A model generated the notes under the pieces. The model did not search any database and was not told where the DNA came from. It saw nothing but the letters and a program-made list of their open reading frames with translations. DNA of 64,000 bases from Sycobia sp. Sy_11 (taxonomy: Eukaryota; Arthropoda; Insecta; Hymenoptera; Epichrysomallidae). The DNA is taken from contig JACCIC010000350.1 of the NCBI GenBank assembly GCA_018907035.1, positions 1-64,000 of the forward strand, in the 5' to 3' direction. A program made the position numbers and the translations under genes. This document shows positions 1-13,522 of the stretch, piece by piece (the first letter of the stretch is position 1; each line of letters starts with the position of its first letter).

Positions 1-284
1 AATAATAAAAGGCCACTACAGCTATTAATTTATTGAAGGTTTACACTCCCATACATATATATATATATATTATCTATATATATATAGAGATATATTATAT
101 ATCTATTAAGCATTGTTTTCGATTCTTTTTGATTTTTGCGTGCTCTGTATGTCTTTTATATTATATATACATATAAACATAAATTGCTTTGAACTTAGGT
201 GACAAGTATATTTTTGTACTTGTGGCCGGATAAATATTCTATTACTCTGTGCCCCGTCCATCAAAGATTCTTATAATACGCGAC

Positions 285-285
285 A

Positions 286-324
<39 letters not shown>
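285..324. repeat. Compound (TA)n(GA)n microsatellite
   Basis: A short TA run passes directly into about eleven GA units. Larger compounds with the same order and strand occur at 24054 and 28972. Confidence 0.9.
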
Positions 325-1840
325 AGGGGATATCTGAATAAATGAAGTATTTAGAAAATAACTAATATTATTTACCGATAAATAAAAGGTCGCGCGTCTC
401 GCGTCTATCTAATGACCGGGATGACGATCCTTTTTTTCTCCATCAAACGACGCATGAGACTATTTTTTTTTTTAAATACACACCGTCATTATTCTTTTTT
501 CGCATAATTTGTACACACACACACACACATATTTGGATGCTATAAAAATCTACTGTTTATAAATAAGTAATCGATAAATTAGAAGTGTGTATTATTTCTT
601 TAGGTCGGTTGAGACCTACAGTTGCTTGAGGAGTATAAAGATCAAAATGATTTCGGACTGATTTCCCATATAATCAAACTAATTCAATTTCTCGTAATGC
701 CATCAATATGACTTCTACTGATTATCAGCGAATCAAAAAAGATTTGTAAAATACTCTGTTCACAATTCAAGATGGAAATAAGCGACGATCAGAAGAATCG
801 ACGGGCGATTGAAATTTTTGTTGGAAAAAAAAAATGATGTCAATTCAGCCTAATACCTGAGCTGAAATCATTAGTTCCTAGCACGTCGGAGTTTCTCGAT
901 TTTTATCAGTCGACGATAGGCCACGAAAGACTGCATAAATTTATATACATCTGTTATAATACATTCGCTGTATATGCCGTAATAATTATTCAAAAATCAA
1001 AAACCTTCGATTCACGGTATAAAGGGATAAGAGAGGTTGAAGAATACAGACACTGACAATGAAATGTTTCATGATGTCACGTATATACAAACGGCACTTA
1101 CGTGTTTTGTTTCTTCTATTAGCCACGCGTTGCATTTAATTAAATTACGCGAGATTTTGTAAGTATATACAGAAGTCTCCAGAATTAAATCGAACGTTAA
1201 AAAAAGCGTTTAAAATTTCAAATTCTGCCCAATAGACCAGACGCCTATGACGAATTTTCATCTTAATTTTCCAGAAAAGTTTGTTTAAATTCTCATTATA
1301 TATGCACATAGACGCAATGTACGTATAACAAACATGTCAGTCCTAAATTGTTTTCTACATATATTTTATTTTTCTAATGTCAAAAAATTTTGATAAACAT
1401 ACCTTTTAAATACAATGGATCAACGAAATTTTCACAAGTATACTGTACGAATAATCCACGATGTCGTGTTTGAAAAAAGAATACCGGAATTTTATAATGT
1501 ATTTCGGCACAAAAATTTATTTAACACCTAATAGCTATAGGTGTGTGTATGTTGTGTTGTGTGTGGTTGTGTGTCATAAATTATAGCCTGCTTCTTTTTA
1601 TCTTCATTGAATTTTTTCAATTTTATTTATTATCTCTCAGACTTTTCTTTCACTTACCTACACGAACTCCTCTAGATTGAAGAAACTTTCGTTGCTCAAT
1701 AGCAGGCGCGCTACACAACAAACAACCGCAACTTTAATGCGTGGCTAAAGTTTCGTCAATATTTCGCGCGACACACCCGTCCATTATGCACGCGCGCACG
1801 CACACCGAATACCATTTCCTCGCACGTATACATATGCATA

Positions 1841-1844
<4 letters not shown>

Positions 1845-1888
<44 letters not shown>
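1845..1888. repeat. (TA)n microsatellite
   Basis: About 22 perfect TA units. Read in frame they give alternating Tyr-Ile, which produces a spurious 160-codon open frame over 1741-2223. Confidence 0.93.
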
Positions 1889-1892
<4 letters not shown>

Positions 1893-4740
1893 AATACGCT
1901 CTGTCCGCCACCCTCCCTCCCTCCTCCCATATTACCGTTACATCGGCAGAGTTCGAAAAATGCGCCAGGGCGTCAGTGTAATTAGCCCGCGGGCACCTCG
2001 TGCGTTCGAGAAAAACGGACAGGATGGCGTTTCGACAGCGGCGGCGCAGCGCGGAGATCGCGACGACACGCCCGACTGTCCATTTCCACCGGCGACCCGG
2101 GCGCTTTTTTTTTTTTTTTTTTTTTGTTTTTTTTTTTTTTTTTTCCGTTCTATTCGAAGCGTTTTTCGCGTAGTATGCCCTGGGGTCAAGAATATGAAGG
2201 GAACCCCCCCCCCCCCCAAATAGAATTAATTATGCTCAGCGTTTCACATATACGTTAATGGGGTAGAAGGGAAAGGTGTATTTTATCTATATATATTATG
2301 TATATATATATATATATTAGCCAAACAATAAGGCGTTACTTATAGCGCGAACAGTTTTCTTACGCAAATCGGCCATATAATATTATATATATATATAGTA
2401 TATATTATATATATATCATCTCTTTCAATTTTCAAACGCGTATACGCATGTTTATGCTGGCACGGCGATTATCAGAAAGTCGTCGAATGAGCTATAATGA
2501 CCGGCGAATTTTTCGGCCCGTATCTCTCCTACGTTAAGGGTCATCTAAGGATATTTCATACACAGATTATAACGGAGCTGCTCTACGCTCGATTTTCCGA
2601 TGAAAGTTCCCGGCAAAAAAAAAAGAATTTCAACGTTCTGGATTTTAACGCGAGTAAAAAAATGCGAGCGCCGATTTTGCTGAACATAACGAGTTCTTTC
2701 CTTCTGTATTGCTTAATCAAAGGAATATTGACAGAATAAAGCCGATCTATTACAATTGATTAGTCCAGTACGTCGATAAATATACTCCTTTTATTCATGT
2801 ATAAATAGTAGATTTTAGTATGACATTGACTCGCTCAGTTTCGACTACTTACGCGCGGGCTCGCGTCTATTAGATAATAACAAATTACGAATGTAACGTT
2901 TCACTGTCGATAATTATTTTTGTATGTATCATATATTCAACAATTTTCTAATGTCTACGCATTGGTATTAAAATAATTAAAATAATCATGCTTCTGATTT
3001 ATTTCGTTCTATTGTTATTCATAACAAAGTACATGTTATATTTTTGTAGTAAAAATGATTATATGTCAGGAATAATATTCGAAAAATAATGTTTTGGAAA
3101 TAAGTTTCACGAAGGATTCATCAGTGGGCAAAGTGAATTATTTTTGAATGAGTTTCAATAATAACAAAAAAAAATCTGATATACTTTAAGAGTCGGTGGA
3201 TTAAAAGTTCTTTAAAAGAAGACGTGAAATATTTTTCACATGGAGGCTTGAAGAGGAATTGAAATGATCTCTCGATTTTTTTTCAGGCGGAATGCCTTTC
3301 AAGTTGCCTTTTGAAAGCGATTCTCGCGCCCTTTGGACAAGCTGCCAGTAAAATAATGCTGGAAAAGTTTCAGACTCGTTTTCGGAAAACTTCATAATAC
3401 TTTCATATCCATCTGATCGTTCGTTCGGAATCCACTTGCTGAAAGGATATAAGGGTTCTTTCAGAGAAACCATGAAATTCTTCGGGCAAGGAAAAAAATC
3501 GCCGGATCCTTTCGAAGATCGATTGCAGTTTCCTTTTATCAGGCTTCTTGTGTTTTTTCAGAAAATTTTCACCGACAGGATTCCGGAAGAATATCAGAAT
3601 TATCAATTGGAAAAAGTAGGCAGGTCAATCTTTCAAGAAAGTTTTCCAAAAAGATCCTGAAAGAATGACAGAGTTCTTACAGAATCCTTTCATCTTTCCA
3701 AAAAGCCACCTGAATCTTTTCAGAATGAAAATGCAAAGGGTTCTGTAGGGGCAAAAGCCGACGGATCAGTTTAAAGCTAATCTCGAATTTTCTTTTGGGA
3801 ACAGTTCTCGTACGCTTTATACAGTTTGAGTGTAGCAATTCGAATGTTAGAATTCTATCTGGCGGGAAATAGAACGGGTATATATGGAACTTTCAAAATC
3901 CGTTTACCGTATCCTTTCTGTTAGATCTCCTTGTTTCTGTTAAATAAACTGCTTTTACGCTAGGTGGGAATAAAATAGGTTTATAAAAATATTCGTTATA
4001 ATCAAATTTGGATAACTCAGACTTTGATGATTGAACCGAACATGATGTGTAGATGATCTATTTTTGAGGAAGGAAAAAAAAATATATATATATATGTATA
4101 TACATATAAAGGGTCAGAGTATCCAGGCTAATTAATACCGAGAAAGTGGACATATATAACAATAACTAAACCAGAATTGATATCGAGCTCCGATAAGCCG
4201 GCGCATAACGCGCTCGCAGAATAGTTGCGTATCGGCCTCCCGTTACGCGAAAGTCGTCAACTTAGCTCCGTGATAAATATCCCAAATATATATATATATA
4301 CACGTGTAGAGACACACGCGCGCGCGCGTGTATGCACGCATGCAGATTGCGCAACACACGGCGGCAGCGAGATCGCAGGATTCCGCGCGCGCCTCATTCT
4401 CTCGCGCGGCTCTGACCGCTTCCCCCTGCCCCCGCCCCGTGCTCGCTATCAGACCGAGCACGGAAAAATCGTCGGACAACAACGATTCGTCGGCAATGGA
4501 ATCCCACCGCCGTACTATGACGCGCGATCGCGTCCCCCGCTGCCGTGCGAAAATCGAAGAGGCGCGGAAAACCGTGCTTTCTTCTTTGTAGTTCTTTTTT
4601 TCTCGAGTGAGAAATGGCCCGTAGGTCCTCGCACGATGTTTTACGGGAATCGAAAATTTCGCTTTTTTTTTTAATGCGGGCATGGCGCTCAACTAGCGGT
4701 AGTAAGGCTATGGTAGAAGGAAAAAAATATATATATACAT

Positions 4741-4754
4741 ATAAATGTGCGCGC

Positions 4755-4785
<31 letters not shown>

Positions 4786-5295
4786 TGTGTGTATCAACGG
4801 TTCATTTAACGATTGAGATACGCACGCAATGTAGAATACGAAAGTTATCTAACTTTTTAAAAAAAAGGGAAAAAAATTGAAAGAGAGAGAGAGAGAGAGA
4901 AGCAAAAGAGAAAAAGCGATTTCCGATGTGCATCGGCGACCGCTCAAAGTGTACGTGCGTTCGATTCCGAGACATTCAATTGAATAATAAGAGAAATGGA
5001 ATTCGCGAAATGAGGCGAGACCGAGCGCCTTTATCCCGTATACAATTATTATTGAAACGACGGTCTGTGTAGCATTATGTATATATATAGGGCTTCCGGA
5101 ATTACAATTATGTAAGGAAACTTTAACGTAACATATAATGGATGTGTGTGTGTACGTGTGTGAATATAGTTTAAATCGATTATTTTTACACTGATGGGGT
5201 ATTAACGAGAGATTTTCCTGCCAGATTCGTGTTTGTAGGTTATATCTAATTAAAGCCACGACGGTGTTCCTCTATAATGTAAAGCTCTTTTAAAG

Positions 5296-5347
<52 letters not shown>

Positions 5348-5559
5348 CACGACCGATGTTTACATAATTTCGTTAGGCGACCGCTGGAATAACTCTATCC
5401 TTGCGCTCTATAATCGATATTACGTATATTACGCTTCATACGGTTACGCGGATTAGGACAAGAAACACATAGAAATGCGTATTTTATAACATCGAGTAGT
5501 AGGTGCAAAAATTCGAGAATATATATGTATATACGTATACGTTAACCTCTTATGTAAAG

Positions 5560-5612
<53 letters not shown>

Positions 5613-5718
5613 TTCTTATTTCCTGACACACATTTATTATAACTTTCCCGCAAATAAAGACTATAATAAATACGACGCCATCTAAAATAATTGTTTCGAT
5701 ATTATAAAATCCAAATTT

Positions 5719-5771
<53 letters not shown>

Positions 5772-6170
5772 GTACACACACGCGCGTGCGCAAAAAAAAA
5801 GTCAATCTGCCAAGTTTCATTGTAAACACTTATAAACGCGTATCGAAATTACCCCCCAAAGCAGACGACGACGAAGAGGATGAAGCAAACGAGAAGAGGA
5901 AAAAGTGCATAAAAGCATCGGAAGCCCACATAATAAAGTCCGATCCGATCTCGAATTCGCTGTTGCAATCTTCGGGCTGTAGGGGGCGAGGACGATCGGG
6001 AGAAAAGAAAGTGATCGTCGGGCGTGTCAAAAAAAAAGGAAAAAAAGCCAAGAAGCAGATCTCCTGATCCGGTCCGTTCGCGACGCGGCCGGGGATTCCG
6101 CGCATCGTACGATCCCGTTTTGAGTAGCCGGGCAGGGGGGGGATTCGATGCGGGCTGATACACTTATTAT

Positions 6171-6211
<41 letters not shown>

Positions 6212-7194
6212 GAGTTTCATTGCGCAACGAGCCGGTCGCGATGACGAGCTCCGTGACGCGCCAGCCGCGCGGATCGGTGAAATTTTCGTTCGCGCCTCGT
6301 CGGTAAAGCTGGCGCTTTCACGAGACGATCGTTCTGACGTCGCGGCGCGCGCCGACCGCGGCACGGGGTGAATTGTGTTGTTTGTGAAATCTGTCGCACA
6401 TGGCGATCATCGAGGGAGAGTGAAGAAAATGTCAGAATACAAAGTATCGGGAGGATTCGGTGGTGACGTCAGGGCAAAAAGGGCGTCGTCCGACACGGAC
6501 GGAGCCATTTTCGTCCGCGGGGAAAAAAATCTTGGCCGAGCAATTCAGCATTAATTCGTCGTTCGCTGATCGTCTCGTGGTAAATGTCGCGTCAACGTCG
6601 ACGTGGGCTAATTTCTCGCTATCGGCGTCTCGATATTATGAATAGAGAACTTCCATATATCGCGACTCTCGCGTTATATGGAACGATCTAGTGGAAAATT
6701 CTATAATGCGCCTCGATCGAGAGGAAACGATTTTATCCAGGAAATAAAAAATTCGTTTTTATTGTTTACTGATGTAACTTAGCGACTGTTTGCCTTCGGA
6801 TGTCGGATCCATTAATACGTAAACGTTATCGACCGTAGATAGTCGGCTCGTTTAATGGCAAAACTGCAAATATTTTAAATATTTTAAGACGTTAAACGTA
6901 CTCGTTGATCGAGATCGAGTAATCGTTGATCACTAATGAGACACTTCGAATGCCTACATAAGCAACGTAACAAACAGTTCATTACCACACGAAGATCGTG
7001 AATCGTCATTAATAATTCGACCAATTTCGTAATTTTCTGGAAGAGCCGTCCGCCTTTCAATTTGTTTAATAAATCTTTAGTTCTGAATTCGCGAGATGTT
7101 GGCCTGAGAATTTTTAAAATTCAAACGCTCCGATAATTCATCCCTTAAAGCGCTGAAACACGAAAGGAATTAATATTTCAGCATCTGTATACGA

Positions 7195-7248
<54 letters not shown>

Positions 7249-7592
7249 AAGGATCCGCAAATGATGGGACAAGAGCGCGCGCGCGCGCCAATGTCCTCCA
7301 GCTATCTTTTAAATATTATCATATAAGAACGTTCGCGAAACGTTCGACCGATTAATAAGCGGTTAACCGACGGTAGCGCCGTAAAATCGTTAACTCGCGT
7401 GTAAACACGCGCGGGCGGGGCGAAAGGGAGGGGGGAGGAGGTGTAAATTATAGGACTTACGCTACCGGTCACCCTGTAATAATTGGCTTGGTCATTGTTA
7501 TTGTAGCGAGTCGGCGCACCCTGTCCGCGCTTAACGCTTTAACAACTTTTAGCAACTTTTAATTATCATAATCTTTCGAAATTACTTGTATG

Positions 7593-7644
<52 letters not shown>

Positions 7645-9422
7645 GGTTAACATTGTTTCCGCATCGTTTATCCCGTCGCGTTATTCGTTATTATTATTAA
7701 TGCCGGAGCCGAGACACGCCACTCTGTTGCGTTCCAGCAAGCTGATAATATCGGCACGTTAAATTCCCATCACGGGCGATTAGCGAAACTTCTTTTCGCT
7801 CTGTGATTTTATTTCTTTATTTTTTTTACCTTTTACACAGGTAGGTAGATTTGTCCGATTGTCAGTTGAGAAGGAAACGTGCACGAAAAACAAACGGGAG
7901 AATGGGTCGCTAAAATAACGTTAGAAGAAAAAAAAAACAAACATCGACCGAAAAGAAGGACACGTTGTTGAAGCAACTTTGATAAACCGCGTCTAATTTA
8001 CGGCCATGCAGCGATTTCGCAGCGAGCGCGAAAAGAGGGTCCTTTTTGATTTTCGCGTTGGTATTGATAGTCGTGCAGTATGCGACTGCCTCGTGTCGCC
8101 CTCGTACGGCTCAAAAACGAAACTTTCCCAGAGTCCATTCGAACGCCGCTGCAGAGGCGAATTGCAAAGAGAATTCATCTAAATCCTTCGACGCGATCAG
8201 TTTTCTTTTTCAAAAATAAAAATAAAAAAAAAAACCAACGATATAAATAAAGTGTAACTTGGAAATTTTTATTTTTTTTCCCTTAGATGAGAGCGATTTT
8301 ACCGACCGTGTCTTGAATTTCACAGTCTGTGATGAAAACTGTATTTTTTCGTCGAATTATAGTTTACAAATTAGTTGAGGCAACTTATTAAATTTATCCT
8401 ATATAATTATAAATATTATTCGTCAATTCTACGCGTAGCTTCAACTATTGTATTATATGAGTTCGTATCAAGCCATCATTCCTGCGCTTACAGTACATTT
8501 TAATAATTTGACTTTTTTTTGAGTCTAAAATTGTTGTTGTTGTTTTTTTTTTCACTGTAACGTAAAAATCTGATCAATGAATATTCATCAATAAACATTT
8601 GCGTCGAATTTGACAATTCTTCATTGTATCTGTACTCGAAAAAAAAAAGGAAAAATAGTAATAAAGGAAGAGTGTCGATCTCTGTTTTTACCGAAAGCTT
8701 ATTAACATGGGTGAATAATCGAGAAATGCTGGGAATATATTTTTCACGTCAATAAAAAACAAAAGAATGCATATAGAAAATAAATCTAAATATATTTTTT
8801 TAAATATCTGGAGATGTAAAAGCAATTGCTGAGTAAAGGGCTCCTGGATGTTGTTTTTTTCGAGATTTTCATGAATAAAAAGACACGTGCCTAATGTATC
8901 TTCGAGATCCTCTACACCCGTGAGAAAAATCGTACGAAAATCAGCGATAGACAGCTACTGTCCTTTTCTCCTGTATAAAATCCATTAAACTTTCAAACTG
9001 CATACACATGCTATATGACAGTCATCGATTAATCGCATGTAAGATCGAACGGAACATTTTAATTTACTTTCCCACAGAGCACGAGTCGATTTAAAAATAT
9101 CCCGAGGAGCTTAATTTCCGTTAAGATCCCTCGTGCGCCTCCTCGTTTTTCAGGATCCTCGCGCCTCACCGCCTCAATCGTCGTCCGATGCTCGAATACG
9201 TTATATACGGATACACTGTCTAACTAATACCGAAAATTGATCGACGCTTTACTATGGCAGAGTGTATAAATATATGCATAACTCCAATGGACAAAAATTT
9301 CTAGCGAGATATTTCACGGTAAAGCGAGGCGAGGAAAATCGCCCGATGGAAGAGAAGATTGTTTTTTTTTTTCTTTTTATGGAGGCAATGGAGTTACTAT
9401 CGTCCTTATAATAAGAGCGGCC

Positions 9423-9465
<43 letters not shown>

Positions 9466-9618
9466 ATAAGAGAGAATCATTCGTCGACACCGTTCATTTA
9501 CCACAATAGAGAAATCGTCTTTACGGGGCCGTCGACCGCTCCGAACACCCCCACCCCCACATTATCGGATGCTCGAATCTCGCCATACTGCGCTGAAAAC
9601 TGTTCCTCCACTTGCCCG

Positions 9619-9659
<41 letters not shown>

Positions 9660-9820
9660 TACAATAACTAAAGTAGTAGTAATGGCAATCACAACAATAT
9701 TCTCCGCAGAAGTAACCAGAGCGCGAGAATCGGCAAGAAATTGTATAGGAGCAAGAGAACGATGAGGATAGGAATCTGCTGTTGGCGCGGGAGGTACAAA
9801 TGTCGCTGACTCTGATGGGT

Positions 9821-9854
<34 letters not shown>

Positions 9855-10107
9855 GTAATTGTTTCTGGAAACGTCCGTGGCGTAGCCTCGGCACGGGCGG
9901 GGAACGGGGAGATTTCAAATTTACGCCAAGTTACGTACCGGTGCGCGCAGGACGGCGGGCCGAAATCATTTATTTGCCATCGTAGTTTCGACACTGTACT
10001 AAAAGTGTAATACCGCGCGCGCCTCTCTTTCGCTCCGGCGCTTGCTCAACCGGTGCTTCATTATATGCGGAGGCGCTCCGTATCCGCGACTCCTGTGTCT
10101 GCCGCGC

Positions 10108-10155
<48 letters not shown>

Positions 10156-10500
10156 GCCTATCTCTAGAACCCCGCGATGTTGGAAAAGCGCAATCTGCCG
10201 CGCGCGGGATGCCCGTGTATAATTTGGAGAGGATAAAATGAAAAGGTGAGTGAGGAGAGGGGTAATTGGCGAGCCGAGGCTTACGAACCGAGAGAGATGC
10301 CCTCGTGGATGCGTGCGATTTTGTTTTTTATGCCCTACCTTTACGAGACGCTCGAAGTTTGCATTGCCGACGAGCTAGGCGGGCGCCAAGTCTCCTCTGT
10401 CGTGAAGAACAATTATCGAAAATAATTGCTGAAGATCCCGTTACATCTTTCGGGATATTATTATTTTTCGCTTTGACGTTCGCTTTGTATTAATTAATTA
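4741..10500. other. Gene-free stretch, microsatellite-rich
   Basis: No gene is supported. Long TA arrays lie at about 5300-5345, 5567-5609, 5723-5766, 6175-6207, 7199-7246, 7597-7641, 9424-9461, 9621-9656, 9823-9851 and 10110-10154. CpG-rich patches lie between them (about 5860-6160, 6230-6380 and 9880-10110). A palindromic CRE-type octamer TGACGTCA is at 6464-6471. The many Tyr-Ile open frames are translations of the TA arrays. Confidence 0.6.
4747..4792. repeat. (CG)n(TG)n alternating purine-pyrimidine tract
   Basis: An uninterrupted run of CG units changes at about 4769 into TG units. The whole 46 bp is strictly alternating purine and pyrimidine, the sequence class known to form left-handed Z-DNA under negative supercoiling. 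Confidence 0.92.
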
Positions 10501-10742
10501 ATTAATTTTTCATTTATAAGGCAATCAATGTGCTTCTTAATAATTAAATTGGTAACATAATGCCTACACTTCAGCACAACTTCTTTATTATTGTATTTTA
10601 TAATTTATACAAATAAACAGTAAATTAGTGTGTATTAAATTTATAAAAATCATAAAGACTTAAGGTGGTTACATTAAATTTCCATTGAAAATGATAAGAA
10701 TCATCGATTAACCCTGACGCTCGGCTTTGTATTAAACTTCAA

Positions 10743-10793
<51 letters not shown>

Positions 10794-11005
10794 GACATAC
10801 TTAATGAACATAACATACATAAATAACGAGCGTAACAATAGAAGTCAAGTAAGATTAACTCTTTCGCTTTGAGAAAAATATGAACTTGTCATCGAGTACA
10901 GCTACAAGAGCAATTACAGTTGCCTGCAGTAATATTTTAACGTTGCTACGACGAGTGCTGTCCGAGCAACAATAATCTAAAGGACGGCGATGAATGACAA
11001 ACTTG

Positions 11006-11055
<50 letters not shown>

Positions 11056-11593
11056 CTGACTTATGGCAATGGTTGCAGCTCTCTGTAAAATATACTTGTA
11101 TGAAAAATTCATTGTCAGCTTACGGTCGAATTTTCACTAGAAAATCGATAATATTGTCACGCACTTTATGCGACAGAAATCGAGACAAAAATGCGCGACG
11201 AAGCAGTCGACTCCGTCCGGTAATTTGTCGATAAAAGGTTCGGCCCACGCTTGGCGAACGATGTATTTTTAACGATAAAAATTTCGGGATTAAATCAATC
11301 GTCAGCGATCGTCCGACGAACGAAAACGTTTCGATTACATTCGCAGGCGCCTCGGTGTCCGGGACAGGGGGGGGGGGGATTTGTTTCGGGCGAATCGTGA
11401 CCAAATCAATGTACGCATAATGCCGACTGAAAGAGTAAATTAATGATAGTATTTGATTTAAACCGGATATCTCATATACTACGGTTATTTTTACGCGCTT
11501 AAGATGAATCGACATTACGATACGCCCAGCGCTATTCGTTATGCCAATCGTCCCTATCCTCGTTATATTAAAATTGGATTCTCTAGTAACACT

Positions 11594-11643
<50 letters not shown>

Positions 11644-12968
11644 CAGGATATAACGTTTGGGGTTTCGCGAGCGTTAAACGCGTGCGTCAGCGGCATCGGA
11701 AATTCGGAGATTTCGCCGGCCGATTTCGCGAACGAACCGGGAATAACCGTGCGCGAGCCCCGAAGTGTCGATGGAGGTGGCGTGCCCTCCCCCCCTCCCC
11801 CCCAGGCCACCCACGATCACGCAGGCAAGGTCGCGAGTCAGCGAGCGGCCACGCTCGGTCCCTGCTCGAATCCCGAGACCGTCGCACACGAACTCCCCTC
11901 CTATGCGTCGTACCGTAGCTCGCTGCGGTCCTGCTGTTACAGATATCATTCGTTTACGGCCCCTTTTCCCGTTTAAATAGAACAAGTTTCATACAACGTA
12001 TTAACAATAGCAAAACTCAATAGTTAATCGAACCAACTATTTTCACCTTGTTATATTATTTATTATCTGTTAACTAGTATATGTATTGCGAGAGATGCGT
12101 AAGATCGCACGCTATTGTTCCTTAATGCATTTAATATATTAGTACCGATCAGAATTGTTGCTTAGTAACGACACGGTTCGAACAGACATTTCGTTGCCGA
12201 TTCATATTATTCTATTACTACTTAGGAATGAGATAAATGGGTTAAGAAAAATTACTACAATATACTGGGAAAAAAAATCTCCAGAATTGTATGAAAATGT
12301 TTCATTTATTAGAATAACCAATGAAAATGATAACGGGCTGTATCAGCGATACATAACAAAAAAGATCATTTTCTACCTTATAGATATATATGTAGAGTAA
12401 TATACATGTATAATTGATTTTAACAGTATAAAAAGATATTGGATCAAGAATTTTTCGATTAAAACATAAAAGATCGTTTTCATAAATGATACTTCTACAC
12501 GGTCAAACTAACAGTTCAAATAAGCAGCAGGATAAAAACCATTTAAATCATTTAAAAACAATATACATATTCCATCTACGATATTCAATTTTATAGCGTC
12601 AAATTTTGACGAAAATTTTGTACCGTTTATTTTCATTGTTGTTCTAATCTTATAGAAATCATCGGGTACAACGTGTCTGGTTGCAACGCGGCTGGTACTA
12701 CTTACGGTTGCAGTGTTTACATACTGGTATTTTATATATATAGTACATACACATTCATAACAGGCTAATAATTTGTTCGACCCGACATTTAAGAGCGAAG
12801 TTTTTCTGAACTTGTAAGCGATTTTCGCTTTTGCATTGCTATTGCGATATTAGAATTCTTATTAATGTAAAAAAAAAATTATTACAGTTTTGTGTGGGTG
12901 GAAAAGTTGTCGAAAAATGAAATTTATTCCCAATAAACACGATACAAACAGAAATTGTAACAAACAGT

Positions 12969-13018
<50 letters not shown>

Positions 13019-13249
13019 GCCTTCGTCACATACTTTTACCAATCGTATGATCATATATACAGTTACGAAATAAGCCTGATGTATTGCTCGTTTCGTGCGT
13101 AACGTCGCGACGTTATGCGCGCCGCATCCTGGCCGGCCTGGCGCATAAATCATAAGAAATTGCGACTCAGCCAGCGTAACTCGCCGGACGGGACGTTTCA
13201 TTGTTCTCACAGATCCTCGTGCTTATCGTCGATGTGCGCGATGTACTTT

Positions 13250-13295
<46 letters not shown>

Positions 13296-13469
13296 TATAA
13301 GTTCAATAATTTTTTATACAAGTAATTTTATATCTATAAACAGCGAGAAAGTAGCGATATTCCCGACTTCAAAACTATTATTAATTGCTTAATTCACCTA
13401 TACTGTAACTGGAATAATAATCTATGTTACGTGGACGTTCTGAAAGTCAGGCCATCGATTATTTAACAA

Positions 13470-13522
<53 letters not shown>

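Larger units (their letters stand above)
1..4740. other. Gene-free AT-rich stretch with microsatellites
   Basis: No gene is supported here. Open frames are short and overlap each other on both strands. The stretch holds TA arrays (about 54-70, 285-302 and 1845-1888), a poly-T tract at 2105-2144, and a CpG-rich patch at about 4370-4560. Around 3290-3730 the hexamer CTTTCA or its complement recurs many times (see findings). I see no tRNA or other RNA gene. Confidence 0.6.

Noticed and set aside
1741..2223. 160-codon frame and similar frames containing long Tyr-Ile runs across the window
   Set aside because: They are translations of (TA)n arrays and homopolymers, often open in several frames and on both strands.
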